Below, in pieces: positions 17,646 to 25,848 of a DNA stretch of 64,000 nt. A program made the translations under genes and the position numbers. Below the pieces are notes generated by a model, which was not told the origin of the DNA, made no database searches, and was given only the letters and a program-made list of their open reading frames with translations. This stretch comes from Brevibacillus sp. (GTDB lineage: Bacteria; Bacillota; Bacilli; Brevibacillales; Brevibacillaceae): positions 1-64,000 of the forward strand of contig JACDOF010000008.1 in the NCBI GenBank assembly GCA_017656235.1. Direction: 5' to 3'. How positions within the stretch are numbered: position 1 is the stretch's first letter; each line of letters begins with the position of its first letter.

Positions 17646-19079
17646 ATGAAGAAACTGGTCAAAACGATCGCTGTCATTTTTCTTCTCATCACTTTGCAAA
17701 GTGGTTGTTCCGAACAAGACAAGACGAACGAGGAGTCGAAAGAGACAACTGAAACGATAGACAACGAAAAGAAGCAAACTCCCAATCAGGATCAACAAAA
17801 GGAGAAAACAGATCCACAAACTGAACCGACCAGAGAAGAAAAAATAGCCGCACTGCAAGAATTGATTCCAGATGGGATCACAAGCATACCTGAGACAATC
17901 GACGATTTTGCCGCCTTTCCGCCAGGCCGCTTGATCGGGCTTTCATCCAGGGATGACAAACAAGAAATCGTAGAACACTTAGAAAAGTTACCAGACATTG
18001 AAGAGGCAGACGAGGAGATTATCGAGCTGTACTACCTCGCCCTGTTGGGGTTATTTGCCGAGGATTTTCCTGATCCACAAACGCTGATTGAAGAGATCAA
18101 AATGGCCTCCTACGGAGATCCGGAGATGGATGACCCTCGTTTTCAGTTTAAAGAACAGTACAATGTGGAGATCATCCTGGACGCCAGCGGCAGCATGGCG
18201 GAAAAAGTGGGCGGCAAGACGAAGATGGAAGCGGCCAAAGAAGCGATCCAATCGTTCGCTGATGCGTTACCGGAACAAGCCCATGTGGCCCTGCGGGTGT
18301 ATGGACATAAGGGGAGCAGTAAAGAGTCCGACAAAGAACTCTCTTGTGGAAGCAGTGAGTTGGTGTATAACCTGCAACCCTATGACGCAGGAAAGTTGCA
18401 AACTGCCCTGAATCAATTCCAGCCAACCGGATATACGCCGATTGCCCGTTCTTTGCAAGAAGCACAGAAGGATTTGAGCGGACTGTCCGGAGAGAAGAAC
18501 ACCAATATCATCTACCTGGTCAGTGACGGGATCGAGACGTGCGATGGCAACCCGGTAGAGGTTGCGAAACAGCTGGCTGACTCTGACATCACCCCGATTG
18601 TCAATGTGATCGGGTTTGGCGTAGATGGAGAGGGACAACAGCAGTTACAAGCAGTGGCGAAGGCTGCCGGTGGAAGGTATGTGTCCATCACGAATCAAAA
18701 GGAGTTGGAGGAAGAATTTGATCGCTCGGAAGAGATGGCGAAAAAGTGGGAACGGTGGAAAACGCATTCTTCCTTAGATGCTTCTTATACCCACACGAGG
18801 CGAATGATCAGTATCGACAAATTTGTTCTTAGATGGAAAAATATTGCCGGTCATCAACATTCCAGATTATTTTCAGCTATTACGACATTATACGTTAAAG
18901 ATATCGTTGCCGAGAAAACCATCAACGCACTGAAAAAAATGAGTTGGGATCATTATTACTTAGCTGAAAAAAAGGCGGATGAACTAGGGGATTTTTTACA
19001 CTCCCTAAACGACAAAACCTACAAAGAAACAATTGAAGCGATCAAGCAAAAATACAACGAGAATGTCAATTCAGACTGA
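17646..19079 (+). CDS. vWA-domain lipoprotein (first of two paralogues)
   Basis: A 477-residue lipoprotein: signal peptide with lipobox LQSGC, then a long acidic/polar linker (about 25-70) and a conserved region before a von Willebrand A domain (about 175-365). The metal-ion-dependent adhesion site motif DASGSM is intact, and two Cys (in ELSCGSSELV and DGIETCDG) are conserved with its paralogue at 23268. The C-terminal 100 residues are AT-rich in codon use and diverge from the paralogue until the last 25. It is probably a surface adhesin or assembly factor of the pilus locus. ATG 17646 is preceded only by a G run. Confidence 0.82.
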   Translation: MKKLVKTIAVIFLLITLQSGCSEQDKTNEESKETTETIDNEKKQTPNQDQQKEKTDPQTEPTREEKIAALQELIPDGITSIPETIDDFAAFPPGRLIGLSSRDDKQEIVEHLEKLPDIEEADEEIIELYYLALLGLFAEDFPDPQTLIEEIKMASYGDPEMDDPRFQFKEQYNVEIILDASGSMAEKVGGKTKMEAAKEAIQSFADALPEQAHVALRVYGHKGSSKESDKELSCGSSELVYNLQPYDAGKLQTALNQFQPTGYTPIARSLQEAQKDLSGLSGEKNTNIIYLVSDGIETCDGNPVEVAKQLADSDITPIVNVIGFGVDGEGQQQLQAVAKAAGGRYVSITNQKELEEEFDRSEEMAKKWERWKTHSSLDASYTHTRRMISIDKFVLRWKNIAGHQHSRLFSAITTLYVKDIVAEKTINALKKMSWDHYYLAEKKADELGDFLHSLNDKTYKETIEAIKQKYNENVNSD

Positions 19080-19142
19080 ATAGCATGAATCCCTCATGAT
19101 GTTTGCCGAATGGTACTTAAATAACCAAAGGGAGGTTAACTG

Positions 19143-20318
19143 GTGCGAACCTCATTAAGAAGGCCGATATGCGCAGGAACATTTGCCTTTCTGATTATCT
19201 TGATGAACGTTTTTCCTCTTGTTGCGTTCGCAGAAGTGAACCTGGAAGCACCACAGTACCAGGTTCCGGATTTGAAAGCACCAGAGTGGAACGTTCCGGA
19301 GATAAATGGATTGGAATGGGAAACACCTGACTTGCAGGCTCCTGAGTGGGATATTCCAGAGCTAAACGCACCCCAGGCGGATCAGCCTCAGTTACTAGTA
19401 CCAGACTGGGATACGCCGCACTTTGAAACACCAAAGTCGCAACTTCCAGAGCTGCAGGTTCCCCATATACTGCCCCCAAACCTTGAAGCACCTACGTATG
19501 GAGCCGTCCCAAACTCACGAAATCCGGAGCTGAAAATACCGGATAACCAATTCCCGGAGTTGAACGCTCCAGCGTTAGATCACTCATACGATGCGAACAA
19601 AAAAGGGCCAACAACGCTGGACGCGCTAAAAGCGACCGCCGGTATTCTAAACCATACGGTCGCATTTACCGAAACGCTAAGTGCGCCTGACTTTGATCCA
19701 AGTACATTAAAAAATAATTTATTGAACCTGAAAGGCCGCCAGTTTCTGGAGATTTATAAACTGGCCTCAAAAGGAAACGAGCCCTTCGAATTCTCCGCCG
19801 ATCTTGCCGATACAGGGTTGAAAATTTATGACGCATTTGACGCAAGCAGGTATTTTAACAACGCAAGAGACGCTGTTGGTTCGGGTTATCAACGATTTGG
19901 TCAGGGGACAAACAACTTAAAAATCTGGTTTTCGAAAAGTAGCAGCCTCAATCTGGATGTACCCAAGGCGAATCCCTACCTGGGTGCAGTAGGCTTGGGC
20001 TTGTCTGTGTACGAAACGGCTCAACATATAGATGCCTACCACAGCGCAAAAAATGACCAGGAAAAAACAGAGGCAGTCATTAATACGGTCGGCAGCGTAG
20101 GAGATTCGATGACAAACGTAGGAATGATGATTTCCCGGGTTCCGATTCCCGCCGTCCAGGCAGCAGCAGGAGTGCTAATCATAGCCGGTACCGTGTTAAG
20201 TGTGGGCAGTATGGTGGCAAGATGGGCCAATTCGAAGACTGGAAGAAAAGTGATCAAAGGAACCGTGGATACGGTCAAAAAAGGTTTCAGGAAGGTAAAA
20301 TCCTGGTTCGGATTTTAA
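19143..20318 (+). CDS. Secreted protein with ten-residue proline-rich repeats
   Basis: A 391-residue protein of no family known to me. A signal peptide (1-30, cleavage near AFA) is followed by about eleven copies of a ten-residue unit of the form L-x-A-P-x-W-x-x-P-E (residues 34-145). Next comes a helical domain (about 150-330), a hydrophobic stretch (about 335-360, PAVQAAAGVLIIAGTVLSVGSM) and a basic C-terminus (KKGFRKVKSWFGF). The repeats look like an extended proline-rich stalk able to cross the cell wall. GTG 19143 has GGGAGG 7 bases upstream. It lies between the vWA lipoprotein and the pseudopilin genes. Confidence 0.72.
   Translation: MRTSLRRPICAGTFAFLIILMNVFPLVAFAEVNLEAPQYQVPDLKAPEWNVPEINGLEWETPDLQAPEWDIPELNAPQADQPQLLVPDWDTPHFETPKSQLPELQVPHILPPNLEAPTYGAVPNSRNPELKIPDNQFPELNAPALDHSYDANKKGPTTLDALKATAGILNHTVAFTETLSAPDFDPSTLKNNLLNLKGRQFLEIYKLASKGNEPFEFSADLADTGLKIYDAFDASRYFNNARDAVGSGYQRFGQGTNNLKIWFSKSSSLNLDVPKANPYLGAVGLGLSVYETAQHIDAYHSAKNDQEKTEAVINTVGSVGDSMTNVGMMISRVPIPAVQAAAGVLIIAGTVLSVGSMVARWANSKTGRKVIKGTVDTVKKGFRKVKSWFGF
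19242..19578 (+). repeat. In-frame 30-base tandem repeats coding a 10-residue unit
   Basis: Residues 34-145 of the secreted protein repeat with a period of ten: positions 34, 44, 54, 64, 74, 84, 94, 104 and 114 are Leu, Ile or Phe; Pro recurs at +3 and +8; Trp appears at +5 in four units. One unit is stretched to 16 residues (114-129) before the period resumes at 130 and 140. The DNA copies have diverged, so selection acts on the protein pattern. Confidence 0.85.
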
Positions 20319-20342
20319 CGTGCTGCTAATGGAGGATACAAG

Positions 20343-21209
20343 ATGAAAGTGCAAGAAACACCGGAAATTAAGACACAAATAAAAAAGTACAAAAAATGGT
20401 TGGAAAAAGCCGAGTTGTTTCCTTACACGTTTAAGTGGAACGACAAAGAATACTGCTATGTCTTTTACAAACGGGTAGGGGGTAGAGCAGGGATTTTAAT
20501 TCTGGATTTGCACGCTCAGGTGGTATCACGTGAAGAAGCAGAGGTAGTTGCTGTAAAGGTTGGAAACTACAACAGTATTGTGGTAGAGGGGAACCGAAAG
20601 CTAAGCCGTGACAAGAATCGACCGATCTGGCCAATTCAAAACATGATCGCAATTCTTGATCAACTGGAACCTGTTTGTTCGTCTTTCGCTGATTTTCATG
20701 AGATTCAAGACGATTGGCATGGTTTTCGGCAAACCTTGCAAACCATCTTTACCGGTCAACAACGTTTACAGGAAATATACGATGAGATGCAAAAAGTAGA
20801 TGATACCGTGCATGAGAAAAGAAATTATACCTTGATACCGGAAGATGTTGAAGAAATGCGCAAATTAATCAGAGAGTGGCAGCGAATCATGTATACAGAG
20901 GGAAGATTGCAATTGGAGTCCATTCCTGCGGTGAGGCGAATCCAAGCGTTTTTAAAGCAGTACCGCAACCGAGTAAACCTGCAAACAAGGCCCGCTGTAG
21001 AAAAGCTGCTGCATCTCATCAAAAAGTACCTTGATCCTGATTCCTTGAAAATTTTGCATCGTTCATTGAGTGGGTTTGAAAAAGATGAGCATGGCCGTCC
21101 CGTAACCTTTGCGCCGGGCGAACGTGGAATTGAGCAGATGATGGAAATGTACGAACGAAGGTCAAAGTTTGATTTGCAACGGGTGTTTATAGACGGTTTG
21201 AGAAACTAA
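20343..21209 (+). CDS. Hypothetical cytoplasmic protein, 288 aa
   Basis: I do not recognise this family. The product has no signal peptide or membrane helix. The N-terminal part (about 1-95) looks like a small alpha/beta domain (EYCYVFYKRVGGRAGILILDL), followed by a mostly helical, charged region (about 100-288) likely to form coiled coils. ATG 20343 has TGGAGG 9 bases upstream and lies 24 bases after the repeat protein, so the two are probably co-transcribed. It could be a cytoplasmic partner or chaperone of that secreted protein; this is inference from position only. Codon use is AT-richer than the Tad genes upstream. Confidence 0.6.
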   Translation: MKVQETPEIKTQIKKYKKWLEKAELFPYTFKWNDKEYCYVFYKRVGGRAGILILDLHAQVVSREEAEVVAVKVGNYNSIVVEGNRKLSRDKNRPIWPIQNMIAILDQLEPVCSSFADFHEIQDDWHGFRQTLQTIFTGQQRLQEIYDEMQKVDDTVHEKRNYTLIPEDVEEMRKLIREWQRIMYTEGRLQLESIPAVRRIQAFLKQYRNRVNLQTRPAVEKLLHLIKKYLDPDSLKILHRSLSGFEKDEHGRPVTFAPGERGIEQMMEMYERRSKFDLQRVFIDGLRN

Positions 21210-21290
21210 TTATGATTGATGTCAACTTACACCAAGAAACCTACGGATTTTATCAATAGATGATATCACGATTGAAAACAGGTGAGGTTC

Positions 21291-21998
21291 ATGCATCCAT
21301 TCAGAGAAAGCGTACGGTTTTACGCGAGGAACATCGAATATCTGCTGTTGTTGGCTTTTGCCATATGCTTGCCCTTTTCCCTGCTTCACGCCTTTGTTAC
21401 GAATTACGTCTACTTCTGGACGGCTTTCACACAAACAAACGCCTTTGGCGATTTTGTCAATACGTTTTACATGTTGCTGTTTTTCATCGTGGCCCAGCTG
21501 CCGTTTATCCAATATGTGCAGAGTGAAGTCGAGGGAGAAGAAAAAGGAATTCGTAGAGCGTTCCACACATTTTTTGTGCATGGTTTCTCCGTCTTTTTGT
21601 TTGGGGTGCTATATGTGCTTCTGGTACTGGCCGGTTCGCTCCTGTTTATCATTCCTGGTCTGATCGTGCTAACGCTTTTTTTCCTCACCCCCTACATGAT
21701 TGTAATAAGAAACCAGTCTGCGTGGAAAAGCTGGCAGGCAGCTTTTCAACTGGGTAAGCGGTATTTTTTTCCGCTCTCCGGACTCCTGCTGCTGATCAGT
21801 GTAGTAGAATGGCTGATTGGCTTCGCCGGTTTGTTCGGTGTCGCCATGATCACAAGTAATTATGCGGCCTTTCTGTTTAGTCAAATCATGCTGAATCTGA
21901 TCCTCTTTCCGTTTATGGTCGTCTTGATGACGTTTTATGTGCGAAAATGGCGGATTGAATCGTCAGGGGAGAATCGCTCTGAGCTGTTGACAAAGTAA
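21291..21998 (+). CDS. Polytopic membrane protein, 235 aa
   Basis: A multi-spanning protein with about six hydrophobic segments, resembling the YciC/DUF975-like type of small bacterial membrane proteins (segment YVLLVLAGSLLFIIPGLIVLTLFFLTPYMIV with the typical IPG turn). The exact function is unknown. ATG 21291 has AGGTGAGG directly upstream; the in-frame GTG at 21282 is part of that site. It sits between the unknown 288-residue protein and the TadE gene, so it may belong to the pilus export apparatus, but that rests on context. Confidence 0.6.
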   Translation: MHPFRESVRFYARNIEYLLLLAFAICLPFSLLHAFVTNYVYFWTAFTQTNAFGDFVNTFYMLLFFIVAQLPFIQYVQSEVEGEEKGIRRAFHTFFVHGFSVFLFGVLYVLLVLAGSLLFIIPGLIVLTLFFLTPYMIVIRNQSAWKSWQAAFQLGKRYFFPLSGLLLLISVVEWLIGFAGLFGVAMITSNYAAFLFSQIMLNLILFPFMVVLMTFYVRKWRIESSGENRSELLTK

Positions 21999-22028
21999 GA
22001 GGCTATCTCTGTGGGAGATGAATGGGTA

Positions 22029-22451
22029 ATGCTTTCAAAACAGGATTTCTTTAACAGCCAAAAAGGTTCGGTCACCATCGAATTCATCGGCATCCTGCCT
22101 GCAGTTTTCATCGCGATGCTGGTGCTGTGGCAGTTTTTGCTGGGAGTCTATGCGGTGATTGTCACCCAGTCGGCAGCCAATGAGGCAGCGAAGGTGTATG
22201 CGATAACCGGAGACGAGAGTGAGGCAGAGCAGGCAGCGGAGAACATCGTGGAAACCGCAGGCGAAACACTGACCTTTGGACATGTTTCGATCACACATAC
22301 GGCGTCTGACGGGTATTTTACGGTACATGTGGATGTTTCGTTCAACCTTACTTTCCTTCCCGAAATACTTACGAAAAACTTGTTGGACGAAGATGAGAAA
22401 TACCTTGCCATTCCCATCCAGCAAGAGCTGCACAGTCGGATGATTTACTGA
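22029..22451 (+). CDS. tadE: TadE-like pseudopilin
   Basis: A protein of about 140 residues with the TadE pattern: a short basic leader, KGSVTIEFIGILPAVF with Gly before the mature end and Glu at +5, one hydrophobic helix (about 15-45), then an extracytoplasmic part. TadE-type pseudopilins are processed like pilins and are needed for Flp pilus assembly. The start is uncertain: ATG 22029 has GGGAG 12 bases upstream, and GTG 22011 is an alternative in the same frame. The TadG-like gene follows. Confidence 0.78.
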   Translation: MLSKQDFFNSQKGSVTIEFIGILPAVFIAMLVLWQFLLGVYAVIVTQSAANEAAKVYAITGDESEAEQAAENIVETAGETLTFGHVSITHTASDGYFTVHVDVSFNLTFLPEILTKNLLDEDEKYLAIPIQQELHSRMIY

Positions 22452-22509
22452 ATGCTCAACCGACGACATGTACCGTCTGCCCTAGGAACCAAGAAATCAG
22501 GTGATTGGT

Positions 22510-23181
22510 TTGAAAAAGCGTTTGATTGGTCTGTTACGAGAAGAACGTGGGAACATCACGCTTTTTACCCTGACGATTTTCTACTTCATGATTTTCGCGC
22601 TGTTTGTTGCGCTGTTTAATTTTTCAACCGTTTTCGTAGACAAGCAGCAGGCGGCCAACACCGCCCAGCAGGCCAGTCTGGCGGCGACCAAAGCGGTGTA
22701 TGAAGAGATTGAAGAAGCGATTGCAGACTACGATGAATCGATCATGCTGCTGGAAGACCCGGTATTCATTTGGACCTTGATAGGAATAGAGAAAAGCGAC
22801 CTGCGATCTCTCCATCCAGACTGGGCAGAGAGTGAGATTCATTACACAGCCATCGATAACGTGTTATCCACGATGCTGCCCGGCAATCACGAATTACAAG
22901 CATTTATTCACAATGGGTTGCAAGACTCCAGAGGAAAGGTGGAACAGGCTGTGCGAACCATCATTCAGGAGAACGGGGCGGCACAGTCCGGCTCTACCAT
23001 CAAAATGTTTACCAGTGATGATCGCATTGAAGTAAGAACCTCGGTTAAGTATGAGTCGGTCACGTTTGGACAGGATTACATGCCGTACTTTGAAGAACAG
23101 GTGTATCAGACTGCACAAAGCAGGCGATTCGGCTTTTTGGATGCCGTCGGATTCTGGAGCAACGCTGCATTCTCTCCGTAG
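22510..23181 (+). CDS. TadG-like pilus-associated protein
   Basis: A protein of about 223 residues starting with a basic leader and REERGNITLFTLTIFYFMIFALFVALFNFS, the pattern of TadG/TadE-like proteins (the Gly-Asn processing region before a hydrophobic helix). A long helical region follows (FVDKQQAANTAQQASLAATKAVYEE), typical of the TadG N-terminal domain, then an extracellular part. It lacks the C-terminal vWA domain of full TadG; that domain is found in the separate lipoproteins encoded at 17646 and 23268. TTG 22510 follows AGGTGA; GTG 22501 is an alternative start. Confidence 0.72.
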   Translation: MKKRLIGLLREERGNITLFTLTIFYFMIFALFVALFNFSTVFVDKQQAANTAQQASLAATKAVYEEIEEAIADYDESIMLLEDPVFIWTLIGIEKSDLRSLHPDWAESEIHYTAIDNVLSTMLPGNHELQAFIHNGLQDSRGKVEQAVRTIIQENGAAQSGSTIKMFTSDDRIEVRTSVKYESVTFGQDYMPYFEEQVYQTAQSRRFGFLDAVGFWSNAAFSP

Positions 23182-23267
23182 TACGAGATCCCTCCTGATG
23201 CGCATCGACATAAGAACATCCCAGGCATATCCACAGATACATCCATCGTAAGAAGGCGGTGAGGCAG

Positions 23268-24590
23268 ATGAACTGCACACAACGATTGCTGTCATTCCTG
23301 GCGCCCAGCTGCCTGCTTCTGGTCCTGATCAGCGGCTGTTCATCAGGTGCATCTCCGTCAGGTTCCTCTGTTGAGAAACCTCAACTGCCCCAAACGACCC
23401 AGGACTTGATCGCCCGGCAGCCGGGGCCGCTGGCAGGGACGCATTTTTATCTGCCGGACTCCCCCCATAACCAGACGTTTAGACAAGTGCTCGACCAACT
23501 TCCCACCCTGCCGGACGGCCTGGATCCAGAGATGCTGTCAATGTATTGGGTCAAGCTGATCTCGCTGTTTACGGAGGACTATCTCAGTCCGCAGTCGGTG
23601 GTGGATCGCTGGAGAATGGCTTCATTCGGCAGCCCCGACCTGGATGATGCCCGCTTTCACTTCAAGGAGAATTTCAACGTCGAGATCATTCTCGATGCCA
23701 GCGGCAGCATGGCAGGCAAGATCGGAGAAAAAACCAAGATGCAGTTGGCCAAAGAAGCGATTAAAGAGTTTGCCCAATCGCTTCCGGAGGGAGCCAACGT
23801 CTCTCTGCGCGTCTACGGCCACAAGGGCAGCAATGCCGATGAGCACAAAGAACTCTCCTGCAGCAGCAGTGAGTTGGTCTATCCGCTGCAGCCTTACCAT
23901 GCAGAGAAGATCGAGGCGGCCCTGGAGCAGTTTGAGCCGACCGGTTGGACGTCCATTGCCGGCTCCTTGCGGCTGGCCCAATATGACATGGCAGGATTAA
24001 AGGCGGACCAGAATACCAATGTGATCTATCTGGTCAGCGACGGGATTGAGACCTGTGACGGCGATCCGGTCGCTATGGCAAAAGAGCTTTCCCAGTCAGA
24101 GATTATGCCCCTGCTCAATGTGATCGGGTTTGACGTCAATGCCGATGGTCAGAAGCAGCTAAAGGCGATTGCTCAGGCGGCAGAAGGACTGTACGCCAAC
24201 GTGACCAACCAGGAACAGTTCAAGGAAGAGTTGGAGCGGGCCAGGGAGATCGCCGAGAGATGGGAGAGGTGGAAGCAGGACGCCCTCTCGGAAGCGGAGG
24301 CGGTACGCATCGACCGGCGCAAGTGGATCGAGCGGTTCGACAAGGACTGGTATGAGAAAAACTGGCGGGAAAGCCTCAATCTGGGGGCGGCGATTGATTA
24401 TCTGTATGCCACGCGAAAAATCGGCAGCGAGGCAAAGACTTATTTTACCGAACAAAGAGAGGCGCGGGAAGCCTTTGTGACCCGGTCGAAAGAAGAACTG
24501 ATCGATTATTTGCTGAACCTTACGGAGAAGTCCTACGAAGAGATGAAAGCAGAGATTGAGCAGAAGTATCGTGGTACGGTGGGCGAGTGA
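23268..24590 (+). CDS. vWA-domain lipoprotein (second paralogue)
   Basis: A 440-residue lipoprotein with lipobox LISGC, a short linker, a conserved pre-domain (YWVKLISLFTEDYLSPQSVV) and a von Willebrand A domain (about 140-320) with intact DASGSM. It is closely similar to the protein at 17646 from the pre-domain through the vWA domain, including the Cys pair in ELSCSSSELV and DGIETCDGDP. The C-terminal 120 residues are helical and charged. ATG 23268 is preceded by AGGCGGTGAGG. It closes the pilus locus and is convergent with the acetyltransferase gene. It probably acts as an adhesin or pilus-anchoring protein. Confidence 0.82.
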   Translation: MNCTQRLLSFLAPSCLLLVLISGCSSGASPSGSSVEKPQLPQTTQDLIARQPGPLAGTHFYLPDSPHNQTFRQVLDQLPTLPDGLDPEMLSMYWVKLISLFTEDYLSPQSVVDRWRMASFGSPDLDDARFHFKENFNVEIILDASGSMAGKIGEKTKMQLAKEAIKEFAQSLPEGANVSLRVYGHKGSNADEHKELSCSSSELVYPLQPYHAEKIEAALEQFEPTGWTSIAGSLRLAQYDMAGLKADQNTNVIYLVSDGIETCDGDPVAMAKELSQSEIMPLLNVIGFDVNADGQKQLKAIAQAAEGLYANVTNQEQFKEELERAREIAERWERWKQDALSEAEAVRIDRRKWIERFDKDWYEKNWRESLNLGAAIDYLYATRKIGSEAKTYFTEQREAREAFVTRSKEELIDYLLNLTEKSYEEMKAEIEQKYRGTVGE

Positions 24591-24666
24591 GGTGTTGGCC
24601 CTTTACCAACGCGGTGAAAAAGGGCACAGGTGCTGGCTTGATGGAGTTTGACTCTTTCCCCCACCC

Positions 24667-25233
24667 TCACAAAAACTTGCTCATCAGCACCTCATCCACG
24701 TACTCGCCATTGAGGATAAACTGCTTTTTGCGCGTCCCTTCCACCACAAACCCGTACCGCTTGTACATCTCAACGGCCCGTTGATTGTTGGAAAACACAT
24801 CAAGTGAAATCTTTTCCAGACCGTGCGCTTCTGCCCAGTCGATGGCATAGCGCATCAACTCCTTGCCGATCCCCAGACCGCGATAGTTGGGGCCAACCCA
24901 GATGCGCAGGGTGGCGACGTGCGCGTTCATTTGCAATTGCCCACGTTTCAGTTGGGCTGCTCCGACCACCTCGTCATCCAGCACAGCCACGGTGTACATG
25001 CTGCCCTCTTCTTTCATCTCCAGGATCGTCTGCACTTCCTGCCGCGCAGTGGCCAGTGAGTCCGGTTCTTCTTCCAGGTATCCTCCCTCGTTTACCACCC
25101 GTTTCATCCGCTTGATGATGGACTCGGCATCGTCCGGTTGCGCCGGGCGGAGGGTGATCTGTTTACCGTTCTTTGCGCTGTAGCTGCGTTCGTACGAAAA
25201 GGTCGCAGCACGTGGTTTTTCCATCACGGCCAT
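24667..25233 (-). CDS. GNAT family N-acetyltransferase
   Basis: A 188-residue acetyl-CoA-dependent acetyltransferase. The GNAT core lies at about 25-185: ITLRPAQPDDAESI at the N-terminal strand, LRIWVGPNYRGLGIGKELM as the acetyl-CoA-binding motif A (R-G-x-G-x-G), and LDVFSNNQRAVEMYKRYGFVVEG as motif B. The substrate is not predictable. The start ATG 25233 has AAAGGAG about 12 bases upstream. It is transcribed from the minus strand as the last gene of a possible cluster with bpsA-bpsB, 33 bases beyond bpsB. Confidence 0.87.
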   Translation of the reverse strand: MAVMEKPRAATFSYERSYSAKNGKQITLRPAQPDDAESIIKRMKRVVNEGGYLEEEPDSLATARQEVQTILEMKEEGSMYTVAVLDDEVVGAAQLKRGQLQMNAHVATLRIWVGPNYRGLGIGKELMRYAIDWAEAHGLEKISLDVFSNNQRAVEMYKRYGFVVEGTRKKQFILNGEYVDEVLMSKFL

Positions 25234-25266
25234 CGTCTGTCAGCTCCTTTGCATCTGTTCTAGTCC

Positions 25267-25848
25267 TTATTGTGTGCGGAGCGGGGCAGGGTCATCAGCG
25301 AGAGCAGATTCCTCCAGCTCAAGCAAATCTGTTCGTCCCTCCAACTGAGCGACTCCCCGTTCTTCGGCGGGAATGCGCACTTTGAGCAGCAGCCAAAGGT
25401 TGGCCAAGCTGAACACAAGAGCGGTCAAGTAGGCGGAAAAGACCAGCGGCAGGGTGAGCAGTTCCACCCCGACGATGAGGTAGTTGGGATGGCGCAGGAA
25501 GCGGTATGGACCTCGCCGGACCAGGTCTGAACCGGGCAGGATCATAATCCGCGTGTTCCAGAGTTTTCCAAGGCTGCTGATGCACCAGTACCGTCCGACT
25601 TGAGCCAGCAGAAATAGGGAAAAAGGCAGATACCAATACGGAGACAGGGGACGGTTCAGCCACCAGACTTCGCACAGAAGGCTGAGCAAAAAGGCCGTGT
25701 GCAGGGCGACGATGTACTTGTAGTGTTCGGCCCCCACTTCATAGCCGCCGTGTGCCCGCACATAGGCGGCGTTGCGGGCAGCGATTTTCAACTCCACGAC
25801 ACGCTGCAGCAGAACCGCTGCCATCACCCATTCAAACAGCGGGTTCAT
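25267..25848 (-). CDS. bpsB: Isoprenylcysteine-methyltransferase-like alkylpyrone methyltransferase
   Basis: A 193-residue membrane methyltransferase of the ICMT family (YpbQ/BpsB type). It has several hydrophobic helices and the SAM-binding C-terminal motif GPYRFLRHPNYLIVGVELL, with a later PAEERG segment. In Bacillus subtilis, BpsB O-methylates alkylpyrones made by BpsA. Here its start overlaps the end of bpsA by 17 bases, so the same two-step pathway is very likely. The product would be a membrane-associated lipid. Confidence 0.88.
   Translation of the reverse strand: MNPLFEWVMAAVLLQRVVELKIAARNAAYVRAHGGYEVGAEHYKYIVALHTAFLLSLLCEVWWLNRPLSPYWYLPFSLFLLAQVGRYWCISSLGKLWNTRIMILPGSDLVRRGPYRFLRHPNYLIVGVELLTLPLVFSAYLTALVFSLANLWLLLKVRIPAEERGVAQLEGRTDLLELEESALADDPAPLRTQ

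Noticed and set aside
19242-19578. Regular 30-base spacing that could suggest a CRISPR-like or minisatellite array
   Set aside because: The repeat exists at protein level only, lies in frame inside a secreted protein and has no conserved DNA repeat/spacer structure.
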